From contig JAFIEL010000006.1 of assembly GCA_020832585.1 (NCBI GenBank), forward strand, positions 1 through 58,306: DNA of 58,306 nucleotides, given 5' to 3'. The position numbers and the translations under genes are program-made. Positions within the stretch are counted from its first letter, which is position 1. The number at the start of each line of letters is the position of its first letter. Positions 44,101 through 51,986 of this stretch are shown here, in pieces. Under the pieces are notes generated by a model, which saw only the letters and a list, made by a program, of their open reading frames with translations, did not search any database and had not been told where the DNA came from. The stretch comes from Natronohydrobacter sp. GTDB taxonomy: Bacteria > Pseudomonadota > Alphaproteobacteria > Rhodobacterales > Rhodobacteraceae.

Positions 44101-45502
44101 TGCCAGGTTGTGCGCGACGCGACGGACGCCGCATGGGCGCGCGCTGGAGCAGATGTCCTTTATGGAGGACAAGCTTGTGGGCGACCTGTTGGCCCAGTCG
44201 GGGATCGAGGTTGCCGGGCCAGGGTACGATATCGCGATCTTTCGTCAATCCGCACCCGGTCTGCCGCCATTGCCTCAGTATCATAGCGGTTTCCTGCCCT
44301 TTGCCGGTGGGCAGATAAAGCTGGCGCATCTGGATTCCGCAGGGGCGCAGAGCGCGGCACGGGATGCGGCGGGCTCGCCCTGGCCGATGCCTATGAAGGT
44401 CTGGCCCTGCCACCGCCCCGCCGTGCTGGGATGGGCGCAGCATGGTCTGTCGCTGGTCAGCCCGCCCGAAAGGCTGGAACAGGCGAAAGTCGCCGGTGTG
44501 GCGGTGATTTCTGTCATGCGCAACGAGCGATTCGTTCTGGATCATTTCCTCGCGCATTATCGCCGTCTGGGTGTGGGGGCGTTCCTGATTGTCGATAACG
44601 GCTCTGATGACGGGACGCTGGAACATCTGGTCGCGCAGCCCGATGTGTCGGTTTTCACGACCGATACGCCTTATCGTCAGTCGGCCTATGGTGTGATGTG
44701 GCAGGAAGCGTTGATGGCACATTTCCGGTTGGGACGCTGGTCACTTCTGGCCGATGCGGATGAACTGGCTTTCTGGACCTTGCCGGATGCCGCAGGCCTT
44801 GTGCAGGCCGATCTGTCGCAATTGCTGCGCAGCGCCGATTTTCAGGCGTGCGAGGCCGTGCGGCTGCTGATGTTCGACCTTTATCCGAAGGGTCCGCTAT
44901 CGGCTGCGCACTTCCGGCAGTCGCCTTTTCTGGAGGCAAGTCATGTTGATCGTGAGCCATTCCTGAAAGAATGGCAAGGACGCGGGCCGTGGTCGAACAG
45001 CAAGACCCTGACCAGCGCGTTGCGTCACCGTCTGATGACGGAAGCGGGCATGCCAGCCCGTGCCAATCTGTTCGTGGCCCAGAAATTCGCCCTGCTGCGC
45101 TATCACCCGTTCATGCAACTGTCGACAGGCCTGCATTACATTGCCGGGGCCAAGGTCGCGGCGCGTGATCTGGCTTTCGCCCATTTCAAATATCATGCCG
45201 AATTTCATGCGAAGGCCCGGCGCGAAGCCGCGCGGGGGCAGCATTTCAACAATGCAGAGGAATATCGCAACTATCTGGCTTTGCAAGCCGAGGGGCGTGA
45301 CGTCCTCTACCGGCCGGGCGTATCGGTGCCGCTGGCGGCCTGTGCGCATCTGCGCCGGATTTGTGGTCTGCCAGAGGCCCCGGATTTCGTTGCGCTTCGG
45401 ACAGGCATCCCGCCGGTCATGGTCAGGCGGGTGCCGCGCCGTCAGGCATATCCCTTGTCCGTGGCGATGCCCGTGCAATCTGCCGAAATCAGGGTGTCCT
45501 GA
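41168..45502 (+). CDS. Giant multidomain glycosyltransferase: galectin-like, GT31-like and GT2-type domains
   Basis: Protein of 1444 residues without signal peptide. Residues about 35-180 look like a galectin fold: P-L-H-L-S-L-R, then I-V-A-N-R-W and G-W-R-R-E-V, corresponding to the H-x-N-x-R, V-x-N and W-x-x-E sugar contacts. A long helical part follows (about 280-800). A GT31-like domain spans about 813-1060 with L-Q-L-D-A-P-D-D-Y, the metal motif Y-K-I-D-D-D-C-F, Y-A-D-G-G-S-G-Y-V-L and E-D-K-L-V-G. A GT2-type domain (about 1110-1370) has S-V-M-R-N-E, V-D-N-G-S-D-D-G and A-D-A-D-E. Two active sites imply it adds two sugars. It overlaps the sulfotransferase by 11 bases and converges on the FAD oxidoreductase with a 14-base overlap. 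Product unknown. Confidence 0.8.
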   Translation: MPHDTVLTPKGAARMQMTKGPECPDELRAQAGALALSGPVTLWLEFDLRAQAIVNLDFRNHAQDMIPLHLSLRRDTGRIVANRWCAKGWRREVSFAAPLQRATHVMQLALRRGLGRGWCVELSLDGRPLGTLDALPRPDPQGRLGLRRGFPGLGDIGAVTWPEGLRCLRMLPGSGVGDLHLNARMELILRDARTETVLDCGDDMPARPFIPLQSGAGGCSAALVPGWVWSGRDGTDVMLLARDRTGHVIARRKLTKAHILDLLDQPEVLWQLRHDTVARLQMLEHVHFAHLWPSVPPEARKLLAQEAQRHPKAGFMPPPEVDLPCVARPMRTPAATACDAFHRSRSMPRQPDPVTQLRSLVRSEKLDPDQTRLLGLLLSEWFCLHSDPYALAQALQDLGVQDWTGIRDAWGEIAALPLLWASGDWHACLKTLKSARKSRPDWLVTPALGWLGAALARDMPDLAGNRPDMAQRVAMSLALLELIADLAPAYMSQTGCLRLISGVQELLAASHAMPDWCQPRFVDLALQAYGLNMDFWRRNPARLPASLLPWRAAFAGLHAAAMTGDWQALGRRARPFLSRPIAGSETLRRLALSTPAMVCDETGLPDMHALTGFAAPRQAEEAALRWLAYPRGDATKAALPLDTATPVHRAAVTAMDMATPEVGRPPMSRAQRHMGRLVQTMLGVLRSGAPVSRAQLLESVTAARGLLRPEAGFLGVAALLALAEALARTGYPKAARTCITLVTEAAARQGPERMQAVSAVPLALARFDALCPDPALRTVLDACLPHDPRLQPGPAQDPRAAALRATANPFADTIVALISCHANLASRLPEIQAAWGDRLAEWGIPLIVVTGRSAGQVPGAGPRFDGKHLQLDAPDDYEGLPQKSLALAEWVLEQTGFSRVYKIDDDCFLDVESFFSDPAFLTSPYYGRPLHRAEGEMDRAWHMGRAQNPRGRHELDKSPEPSRYADGGSGYVLNRQALARLCATRRTPHGRALEQMSFMEDKLVGDLLAQSGIEVAGPGYDIAIFRQSAPGLPPLPQYHSGFLPFAGGQIKLAHLDSAGAQSAARDAAGSPWPMPMKVWPCHRPAVLGWAQHGLSLVSPPERLEQAKVAGVAVISVMRNERFVLDHFLAHYRRLGVGAFLIVDNGSDDGTLEHLVAQPDVSVFTTDTPYRQSAYGVMWQEALMAHFRLGRWSLLADADELAFWTLPDAAGLVQADLSQLLRSADFQACEAVRLLMFDLYPKGPLSAAHFRQSPFLEASHVDREPFLKEWQGRGPWSNSKTLTSALRHRLMTEAGMPARANLFVAQKFALLRYHPFMQLSTGLHYIAGAKVAARDLAFAHFKYHAEFHAKARREAARGQHFNNAEEYRNYLALQAEGRDVLYRPGVSVPLAACAHLRRICGLPEAPDFVALRTGIPPVMVRRVPRRQAYPLSVAMPVQSAEIRVS

Positions 45503-46520
45503 GGCGGAACTCCTCAGGGATGGTATCTTGCCCGTCAAGCACCAGATCGGCCATGATTGCAGCCAGTGCAGGCGCCATGGCAAAGCCGATCTTGAAGCCG
45601 CCATTGAACACGAAATGCCCCGCGCGCCCCGGCCATGCGCCCATCAGGGGCGCGCGGCTCTTGGCGCGTGGACGCACCCCGGCCCAGCGGCTGATCTCTG
45701 GCGCATCCCGCAGGGCAGGGCAGATCATCCTTGCCTGTGCCACCAGCATGTCGCAGCTTTCATCCGTGCTGCCGGGATCATCAAACGCGCGCTCGGTCGT
45801 CGATCCGATGGCCACCGTCCCGTCAGCATGGGGCACGATATGCAGCCCATCGGCGAAAATCTGTGGCGCATTCGGGCAGGACAGGGCAAGCGCCACGGAC
45901 TGGCCCTTGACGCCAGCGCCCATATCCGTGCCAAGATCACGCGACAAGTCCTGCAGCCCTTCATAGCCTGTGGCCCAGACGGTTGTGCCCATTGGGGGGG
46001 TGTCGCCTGTCTCGATCACCACGCCCAGCTTTGCTAGCGCGCCCACCAGTGCAGCACCCGCCTTGCGCGGATGCAGCCGCGCGCTGAGCGTGTCATGCAC
46101 CACCCAGCCCGAAGGTGAAACAAGCGGCAGGCCAGGGGCATCGTCGGCGCGCAAGACCTGCCATTGCGCGAAGCCCTGCCACAACTCGCGCGCCTGTGCG
46201 GCGCGAGCATGGGCCAGATCAAGCTTGTCGGCGGCCAGGGTTTGCACGCGCCCCAGCCGTGCATACCCCGGATCAAGACCGGAACAGGTGGCGACGCCGT
46301 CCCAGAACGCACCAGCAAGGCGCAGCGCTTCGAACTGAAACGCTTTCTTGGTGTTCCAGTTTTCCGGCACATGCGGTGCCAGCGCACCCACCAGCCCCCC
46401 GCTGGACCCTGCGCCGGGGGTGCGTTTCTCGATCACCCGCACGCGGGCCCCGCGCTGTGCGCAGCTATAGGCCAGTGCCAGACCGAAGATGCCTGCGCCC
46501 ATGATCGTCAGATCGGCCAT
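45489..46520 (-). CDS. FAD-dependent oxidoreductase, MnmC C-terminal-like
   Basis: Flavoenzyme of 343 residues with the dinucleotide motif G-A-G-I-F-G-L-A near the N-terminus, an E-K-R-T acidic end of beta-2 and a C-terminal F-N-G-G-F-K-I-G-F-A closing motif. It belongs to the DAO family. The gene is divergent to mnmD, and in E. coli MnmC the two activities are fused, so this is probably the oxidase that turns cmnm5(s2)U34 into nm5(s2)U34. The start at 46520 is set by AGGGGA on the minus strand; the next Met upstream is too close to that site. A D-amino-acid or glycine oxidase is the alternative. Confidence 0.75.
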   Translation of the reverse strand: MADLTIMGAGIFGLALAYSCAQRGARVRVIEKRTPGAGSSGGLVGALAPHVPENWNTKKAFQFEALRLAGAFWDGVATCSGLDPGYARLGRVQTLAADKLDLAHARAAQARELWQGFAQWQVLRADDAPGLPLVSPSGWVVHDTLSARLHPRKAGAALVGALAKLGVVIETGDTPPMGTTVWATGYEGLQDLSRDLGTDMGAGVKGQSVALALSCPNAPQIFADGLHIVPHADGTVAIGSTTERAFDDPGSTDESCDMLVAQARMICPALRDAPEISRWAGVRPRAKSRAPLMGAWPGRAGHFVFNGGFKIGFAMAPALAAIMADLVLDGQDTIPEEFRLRTP

Positions 46521-46578
46521 TGTCATTTCCCCTGCGCCGCGACACAACTGCTGAACATGTGACATAAAGCAGAGCGCG

Positions 46579-47232
46579 ATGCAGAACCAGCTGGCAGAAT
46601 TGGCGTGGCGGGACGACCACATCCCGGTTTCGACCCGGTTCGACGACCCTTATTTTTCGTTGCAAAGTGGTCTGCAGGAAACGCGCCATGTCTTCTTGCG
46701 CGGCAACGGTCTGCCAGAGCGCGCGCGTCCGGGCTTCCATATTGCCGAACTGGGTTTTGGCACCGGGCTGAACCTGCTGGCCACTGCGTCCGCCGTGACC
46801 CAAGGCCCTGTGCGCTATACCAGTTTCGAGGCGTTTCCGATGGCACCCGATGACATGGCGCGCGCTTTGTCGGCGTTTCCCGAACTGGACGCTGCAGCGC
46901 TGATCGCGGCATGGATGCAGGGTGCGCGGCAGTTCACGCTGGGGGCGCTTGTGGTCGAAATCATCGTGGGGGATGCGCGCGACACATTGCCGGATTGGCA
47001 GGGCAGGGCGGATGCGTGGTATCTCGACGGGTTTTCCCCGGCCAAGAACCCGGAACTCTGGTCGGACATGTTGATGGCGCAGGTGGCGGCCCATACCGCC
47101 CCCGGCGGCACGTTCGCGACCTATACGGCAGCAGGCCATGTGCGGCGGGCCTTGTCAGATGCGGGCTTTGCTGTCACGCGCGCCCCCGGCTTTGGGCGCA
47201 AGCGACATATGAGCCAGGGGGTCATGGCATGA
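46579..47232 (+). CDS. mnmD: tRNA 5-methylaminomethyl-2-thiouridine methyltransferase MnmD
   Basis: SAM-dependent enzyme of 217 residues that methylates nm5(s2)U34 in the wobble position of tRNAs. Family marks are S-x-R-F-D-D-P-Y-F near residue 19, the SAM motif E-L-G-F-G-T-G-L-N near 57 and Y-L-D-G-F-S-P-A-K-N-P near 149. The gene faces away from the FAD oxidoreductase, with 58 bases for a shared promoter, and overlaps the next gene by ATGA. Together the two divergent genes replace the fused E. coli MnmC. Confidence 0.88.
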   Translation: MQNQLAELAWRDDHIPVSTRFDDPYFSLQSGLQETRHVFLRGNGLPERARPGFHIAELGFGTGLNLLATASAVTQGPVRYTSFEAFPMAPDDMARALSAFPELDAAALIAAWMQGARQFTLGALVVEIIVGDARDTLPDWQGRADAWYLDGFSPAKNPELWSDMLMAQVAAHTAPGGTFATYTAAGHVRRALSDAGFAVTRAPGFGRKRHMSQGVMA

Positions 47233-48098
47233 CGCCGCAAAACAACACGCTGGGCATCTGGCTGATGATCGCCACTGCGCTTGTTTTTGCCATGCAGGAC
47301 GGGCTGTCGCGTCATCTGGCGGGCGAATACAATGTCTTCATGATCATCATGATCCGCTACTGGTTTTTCGCCAGTTTCGTGATCGTGGTCGCCGCGCGCA
47401 AGGCGGGCGGGTTGCGCCAGGCCGTGGCGACAAAACAGCCGGTTCTGCAGATTTTCCGGGGCGTGCTTCTGGCGCTTGAAGTTTGCGTCATGGTCACGGC
47501 CTTTGTTCTGCTGGGGCTTGTCGAAAGCCATGCCGTCTTTGCCGTCTATCCGCTGCTGGTCGCTGCCTTGTCTGGCCCAATTCTGGGCGAGAAAGTCGGC
47601 TGGCGGCGCTGGGCGGCCATCGGGATCGGCTTTGTCGGTGTGATCATCATTCTGGAACCGGGCTTTGGTGTTTTCCAGCCTGCGGCCTTGCTGGCCTTTC
47701 TCGCGTCGTCGATGTTCGCGCTCTACAGTCTGCTGACCCGTTATGCCGCGCGCAAGGACAGCGCCGCCGTCAGCTTTTTCTGGACCGGCACAACCGGCGC
47801 CGTCACGATGACACTGATCGGCATCTGGTTCTGGGAACCGATGGCACAGGGCGACTGGCTCTGGATGGGACTGCTGTGCATCACTGCGGCCTTCAGCCAT
47901 TTTCTACTGATCCGCGCCTATGAAGTGGCCGAGGCAAGCGCGGTGCAGCCCTTCGCCTATCTGCAACTGCCGTTCGCAGCTGCGCTGGGGGTGCTCGTGT
48001 TCAACGAGACGCTGCGCAGCAATGTCGTGATCGGTGCCTGTGTCGTGGTGGGGGCCGGGCTGTTCACGCTTTGGCGTGCGCGTGTGAAAGCGGGCTGA
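47229..48098 (+). CDS. EamA/DMT family transporter
   Basis: Inner-membrane transporter of 289 residues with ten predicted helices in two EamA repeats: about 10-140 with M-I-R-Y-W-F-F-A, and 150-285 with the second repeat ending V-V-G-A-G-L-F-T-L-W. Family members export amino acids, nucleosides or metabolites; the substrate cannot be seen. ATGA overlap with mnmD shows one transcript, although a functional link to tRNA modification is not obvious. Confidence 0.85.
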   Translation: MTPQNNTLGIWLMIATALVFAMQDGLSRHLAGEYNVFMIIMIRYWFFASFVIVVAARKAGGLRQAVATKQPVLQIFRGVLLALEVCVMVTAFVLLGLVESHAVFAVYPLLVAALSGPILGEKVGWRRWAAIGIGFVGVIIILEPGFGVFQPAALLAFLASSMFALYSLLTRYAARKDSAAVSFFWTGTTGAVTMTLIGIWFWEPMAQGDWLWMGLLCITAAFSHFLLIRAYEVAEASAVQPFAYLQLPFAAALGVLVFNETLRSNVVIGACVVVGAGLFTLWRARVKAG

Positions 48099-48155
48099 GC
48101 GATTGCGCCTGCCATTTCCCCGCCTTAGAGTGACGTCAAAATCAGGGGAGGGGAT

Positions 48156-49658
48156 ATGCACAGGCTTTGGGTTCTGGTTGCGATACAGGCCACAGTTGCC
48201 GCTGCGTCGCTGGTGGTCGAGATCGTGGCTGGCCGGATGCTCGCCCCCTATGTGGGCATGTCGCTCTATACCTGGACTTCGGTAATTGCCGTGGTTCTGG
48301 CTGGGTTTTCCGCCGGGCACTGGGTTGGGGGGCGTCTGGCGGAATGGCCTGCGGATCGCGCACTTCGGGCGAATGGCTGGGCCATGGTGCTCGCGGCCCT
48401 GACGACAGCAGGGGCGGTGTTCTTGCTGCGTGGCGTGGCCGGACCCGTGATCACGGCCCTGCACGATCCGGTAGCGGCTATCGTGGCGCTGACGATGCTG
48501 GTGTTCTTCCTGCCGTCGTTCTTCGCCGGTATCCCCGCCCCGATCCTGTCCCAGATCGCCGTGACACGTCACCCGGAACATTCGGGCCGCGCGCTGGGGG
48601 CAATGTTCGCCGCCGGAGCATGGGGCGCGATCATTGGCACCTTGGCGGCAGGGTTCGTATTCATCTCGTGGCTTGGCTCGGTGGGCACGCTGACAGTTGT
48701 GACCGTGGTCTATGTCGCGGTCGCGCTCTACAGCTTTGCGGCCGCGCGCGCGACACGTCGCTGGGTGATCGAGGGTGCATTGGTGTCCCTGATCCCGCTG
48801 ATGCTGGCGGGCGCGGCGCTCTATCGCCCCGACCCCTGCACCCGCGAAAGCGATTATTTCTGTATCCGTGTGGTCGATATCTCGCCCAGCCCGGCGGAAC
48901 CTGTGCGGCTGATGGTGCTGGATCATCTGGTGCATGGCATTTCCGACGGGCTGGACCCCACAGCCATGCTGACCCCGCATGGCATGATGCAGGACGGGCT
49001 GTCGCGGATGCGCATGGCGGGGCGCGATCATTGGGACGGGTTCATCATCGGGGGCGGCACCTATACAGTGCCGCGCGCCTGGGTCGAGATGGGGGAACCG
49101 GTCGCGGTGACTGTGGCCGAGGTCGATCCGGTCGTGACCGAGGTTGCGGCTGAAAGTTTCTGGTTCGACCCTGACAGTGTGCGGGTGATCCATACGGATG
49201 CGCGGATCGTGTTGGCGCGCGAGGACACGAGCTATGACCTGATCCTTGGCGATGCGTTTACCGATATCGCCGCCCCGCCGCATCTGATCACGCGCGAGTT
49301 TTTCGAGCTGGCCGCGTCACGGCTGAACCCGGACGGGTCTTTCCTGATGACGATCATCGACCATATCGACCGGCTGGACGTGTTGGCCTCGTTGACGGTC
49401 ACGGCGCGCGAGGTTTTTGATGTGGTCGAAATCTGGGCCGATCCCAGCCACGATCGCAGCCAGTCGCGCCGGGTCTTTCTGATGGTGGCGGGTAGCACGC
49501 GCTCGCCGGTCAGCCAGATCAGCCATGACGGACCGGAGCCCCGGCAGGCGGTTCGCGTGTCTTCTGCTTCGTTGCAGGCGATCATCGACGCGCGCCGGGC
49601 GATTGTGCTGACGGATGACTACGCACCGATTGACCGGCTGCTGGGCACAGGCGGATAA
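48156..49658 (+). CDS. Membrane-anchored spermidine-synthase-like protein
   Basis: The 500-residue protein has about seven membrane helices in the first 225 residues and a spermidine synthase-type Rossmann domain after about residue 235. In the SAM region the motifs are G-G-G-T-Y-T-V-P-R, V-A-E-V-D-P-V-V and L-G-D-A-F-T-D. Aminopropyl-transfer activity is not certain, because many such fused proteins act on unknown acceptors and the G-G-G-D-G start is altered here. GGGAGGGG lies upstream of the ATG. The gene stands alone between EamA and the sox terminator region. Confidence 0.75.
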   Translation: MHRLWVLVAIQATVAAASLVVEIVAGRMLAPYVGMSLYTWTSVIAVVLAGFSAGHWVGGRLAEWPADRALRANGWAMVLAALTTAGAVFLLRGVAGPVITALHDPVAAIVALTMLVFFLPSFFAGIPAPILSQIAVTRHPEHSGRALGAMFAAGAWGAIIGTLAAGFVFISWLGSVGTLTVVTVVYVAVALYSFAAARATRRWVIEGALVSLIPLMLAGAALYRPDPCTRESDYFCIRVVDISPSPAEPVRLMVLDHLVHGISDGLDPTAMLTPHGMMQDGLSRMRMAGRDHWDGFIIGGGTYTVPRAWVEMGEPVAVTVAEVDPVVTEVAAESFWFDPDSVRVIHTDARIVLAREDTSYDLILGDAFTDIAAPPHLITREFFELAASRLNPDGSFLMTIIDHIDRLDVLASLTVTAREVFDVVEIWADPSHDRSQSRRVFLMVAGSTRSPVSQISHDGPEPRQAVRVSSASLQAIIDARRAIVLTDDYAPIDRLLGTGG

Positions 49659-49660
49659 AA

Positions 49661-49698
49661 AGGGGGCGCTCGCGCCCCCTCTTGGGCCTTTGGCCCAA
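49661..49698 (+). terminator. Two hairpins after the spermidine-synthase-like gene
   Basis: Arms 49661-49668 and 49673-49680 (agggggcg/cgccccct) are followed by a second hairpin ttgggcc-ttt-ggcccaa (49682-49698). Neither has a good T-run on the plus strand, but together they are likely to slow or end transcription. Confidence 0.55.
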
Positions 49699-49700
49699 TT

Positions 49701-49732
49701 CACCCCCGAGGATATTTTTGCAAGAATGAAGG
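49701..49732 (+). repeat. Intergenic element, copy 2
   Basis: A C-rich start is followed by gatatttttgcaagaatgaa, similar to the element at 16161-16193. Both copies lie just behind hairpins. See the finding on this element. Confidence 0.5.
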
Positions 49733-49746
49733 CAGGATAGGAAAAA

Positions 49747-49770
49747 CGGGCGGCGCTGCTGCGCCGCCCG
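49747..49770 (-). terminator. Bidirectional intrinsic terminator at the end of the sox cluster
   Basis: Perfect 10-bp arms (cgggcggcgc 49747-49756, gcgccgcccg 49761-49770) with loop tgct. On the minus strand the hairpin is followed by five T (aaaaa at 49742-49746). On the plus strand gattattttt follows. Confidence 0.85.
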
Positions 49771-49794
49771 ATTATTTTTGGCTTTAAAGGGATT

Positions 49795-51057
49795 TCAGCC
49801 GAAGATGTCAGCGACAATCCCGTTATACCAGCCGATGCTCTCTTCATAGGTCTGGCGGCGCAGGTCGGCATCTTCGCCGGTCTGGCTGATGAAGCTCGAC
49901 ACGCTGGCGATCTTCTCATCCGTTGGTTCGTAATTCGCGCCGACCTTCACACCATCATCAGTCGCGATCAGCGACCAGCAGGTGTTCGAGTAGCGCGCCG
50001 GGAAGAGGCGGCTGCCGGTCAGTTCGTGACGGATCACGTTGGCGACGACCTTTGCCTGCGAATTGGCCGAGAAGCCCGATTTCGGCATATCGCCCTGCGC
50101 ACTGGCATCACCCAGCACAAAAACCTTCTCATCCATACGCGAACGCATGTCAGTCGGAAGGACAGGGGCCCAGCCGGACTCGTTGGTCAGCCCGGCCAGT
50201 TCCGCGATCTTGCCAGCCTTCTGGGCGGGGATCACGTTGCAGACATCGGCCTGTTCGACCTCGCCATCGATCACGACTTCCATCGTCTCCGGGCGCACTT
50301 CGAAATCGTCGCCGCCCATATCGGGGCCGATGCGCGTGACCATGCCAGGATAGTGGCGCTCCCAACCTTCCTCGAACAGAGCCTGTTTCGAGTAATTTTC
50401 CTTCGGGTCCACAATCAGGATTTTCGCGGTCGGATTCGATTGCGACAGCATATGTGCCACCATCGAGATCCGCTCACCCGGTCCGGGCGGGCAGCGATAG
50501 GGGTTCGGCGGCGCGACCATGACGAAAAGCCCGCCTTCGCGCATGTTCTCGATCTGGTGTTTCAGAAGCTGGACCTGCGTGCCGGATTTATAGGCATGCG
50601 GCATCAGGCTTTGCTGGCTGACATTCCAGCCCGGCACCGAGCCCTCGACGAAATCGATGCCCGGCGCGACTACGAGCCGATCATAGGATACGGCTTCGCC
50701 GGAAGCCAGCGCGACAGTCTGTGCATCGCGGTCCACACCCACGGCCCAGTCATGGATCACATTGACGCCGGTGCGTGCGATATTGCCATAATCATGACCA
50801 AGCGCGTCATACTCCCAGAACCCGCCGAGATAGAGGTTCGAGAAATAGCAGGTGTAATAGCGCCGCGAGGGTTCGATCAGGGTCACATCGACAGCCCCAT
50901 CGCTGTCCTTGGCGATATAGCGCGCAACAGTGCCGCCGCCCGATCCGCCGCCGATCACGACCACCCGCGGGCGTGCCTGGCCAAGCACGGCGGGTGCGGA
51001 CAGCGCGGCTGTGGCCAGCGTTGCTGTGCCCAGAAATCTGCGTCTGTTGAGTTTCAT
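49795..51057 (-). CDS. soxF: Flavocytochrome c flavoprotein subunit SoxF (sulfide dehydrogenase FAD subunit)
   Basis: Periplasmic FAD protein of 420 residues with a Tat signal N-R-R-R-F-L-G-T-A. FAD binding is seen in V-V-V-I-G-G-G-S-G-G-G. Two redox Cys lie in Y-T-C-Y-F and Y-R-C-P-P-G-P-G-E-R, as in FccB. The C-terminal domain ends with the FCSD-type stretch near G-V-K-V-G-A-N-Y. It oxidises sulfide and passes electrons to SoxE. Last gene of the cluster; GGGAGA precedes the start. Confidence 0.92.
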   Translation of the reverse strand: MKLNRRRFLGTATLATAALSAPAVLGQARPRVVVIGGGSGGGTVARYIAKDSDGAVDVTLIEPSRRYYTCYFSNLYLGGFWEYDALGHDYGNIARTGVNVIHDWAVGVDRDAQTVALASGEAVSYDRLVVAPGIDFVEGSVPGWNVSQQSLMPHAYKSGTQVQLLKHQIENMREGGLFVMVAPPNPYRCPPGPGERISMVAHMLSQSNPTAKILIVDPKENYSKQALFEEGWERHYPGMVTRIGPDMGGDDFEVRPETMEVVIDGEVEQADVCNVIPAQKAGKIAELAGLTNESGWAPVLPTDMRSRMDEKVFVLGDASAQGDMPKSGFSANSQAKVVANVIRHELTGSRLFPARYSNTCWSLIATDDGVKVGANYEPTDEKIASVSSFISQTGEDADLRRQTYEESIGWYNGIVADIFG

Positions 51058-51255
51058 TGTTTCTCTCCCATTTGCGCCTCGAAAGACAGGTGTCGCGCCA
51101 TTCCTCCCACCTTGTCCAGATCCATGTTTGGCGACAGGAAAACCCGGACGAAAAACTGTTCCACGCGGCGCGGATTGTGCAAAACAGTGGTAGTTTCAAG
51201 CTGTTGCGAAACCATCTTCTGGATTGTCCAGACCGGTGGCAGTGCAACAGTGTTC

Positions 51256-51978
51256 TTATTCGCGCGCAATGGCGCGGAAATACGCGGCAAGCGCCGCAAT
51301 CTCGTCGTCATCCAGTCGCGCAGCGACGGATTGCATCACGGCATGCGGGCGCAGTTTCTGCTTGTAGGCATGCATGGCAACGACGAAATCCTCTTCCGGC
51401 CAGCCAACGATGCCGGGAATACCCGCATCAGAACCTGTGCGCTGATGGCATGTGGTGCATTCGCTGCTGAGGAACTCACCATATTCGATATCGCCTTCGA
51501 TTGCGAGTACAGACTCCGGCAGATCGACTTCGCGGATGATCGCCGTCGGCGAGGCCTCGGGGATATTCTGCGGCTGATCGGAATAGGCGCGCATATAGGC
51601 GATCAGGTCCGCGCGACGCTGGGCATCGCTCAAGCCGCGATAGGACATGCGTGTGCCCGAGACCAGCGCACGCGGGTTTTCGATATAGGCATCAAGGCGG
51701 CGCAGATCCCATTTCAGACCATCACGGCCTTGACGTAGCAGCGCATCGGAGTAGCGGAAATCGCTGTGACTGCCTGCGCCACGGTCAAAGATGCGGTTCA
51801 GGTGCGGCCCGATCCGGTGCACCGCCCCGTCCCCGATCTGATGGCAACTGGCACATTCGCGGCGATAGATTTCTGCGCCTGCGGTCGCGTCCCCGATCGG
51901 GGATGCCTGTGAGAATGCTTGCATCGGGGTCAGGGCAACCCCGATGCAGAAGGTCAGGACAAGACGCAGTTTCACCAT
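51256..51978 (-). CDS. soxE: Diheme cytochrome c SoxE
   Basis: Periplasmic electron carrier of 240 residues with a signal peptide (L-V-L-T-F-C-I-G-V-A-L ... A-F-S-Q). Two heme sites are visible, C-A-S-C-H near residue 42 and C-T-T-C-H near 175. Met ligands are likely in R-M-S-Y-R-G and the second domain. The order soxE-soxF after soxD fits Paracoccus. A GTG 3 bases upstream is an alternative start. A gap of 198 bases to soxF holds no gene I can support. Confidence 0.9.
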   Translation of the reverse strand: MVKLRLVLTFCIGVALTPMQAFSQASPIGDATAGAEIYRRECASCHQIGDGAVHRIGPHLNRIFDRGAGSHSDFRYSDALLRQGRDGLKWDLRRLDAYIENPRALVSGTRMSYRGLSDAQRRADLIAYMRAYSDQPQNIPEASPTAIIREVDLPESVLAIEGDIEYGEFLSSECTTCHQRTGSDAGIPGIVGWPEEDFVVAMHAYKQKLRPHAVMQSVAARLDDDEIAALAAYFRAIARE

Positions 51979-51986
51979 CACTCCGA

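Noticed and set aside
51058-51255. Gap between soxE and soxF as a possible small gene
   Set aside because: Short frames on both strands lack a ribosome site and any motif; only the soxF ribosome site is convincing.
50026-51738. Plus-strand frame of 570 codons over soxF/soxE
   Set aside because: The sequence is rich in Asp, His and Arg without domain motifs and lies opposite clear sox genes.
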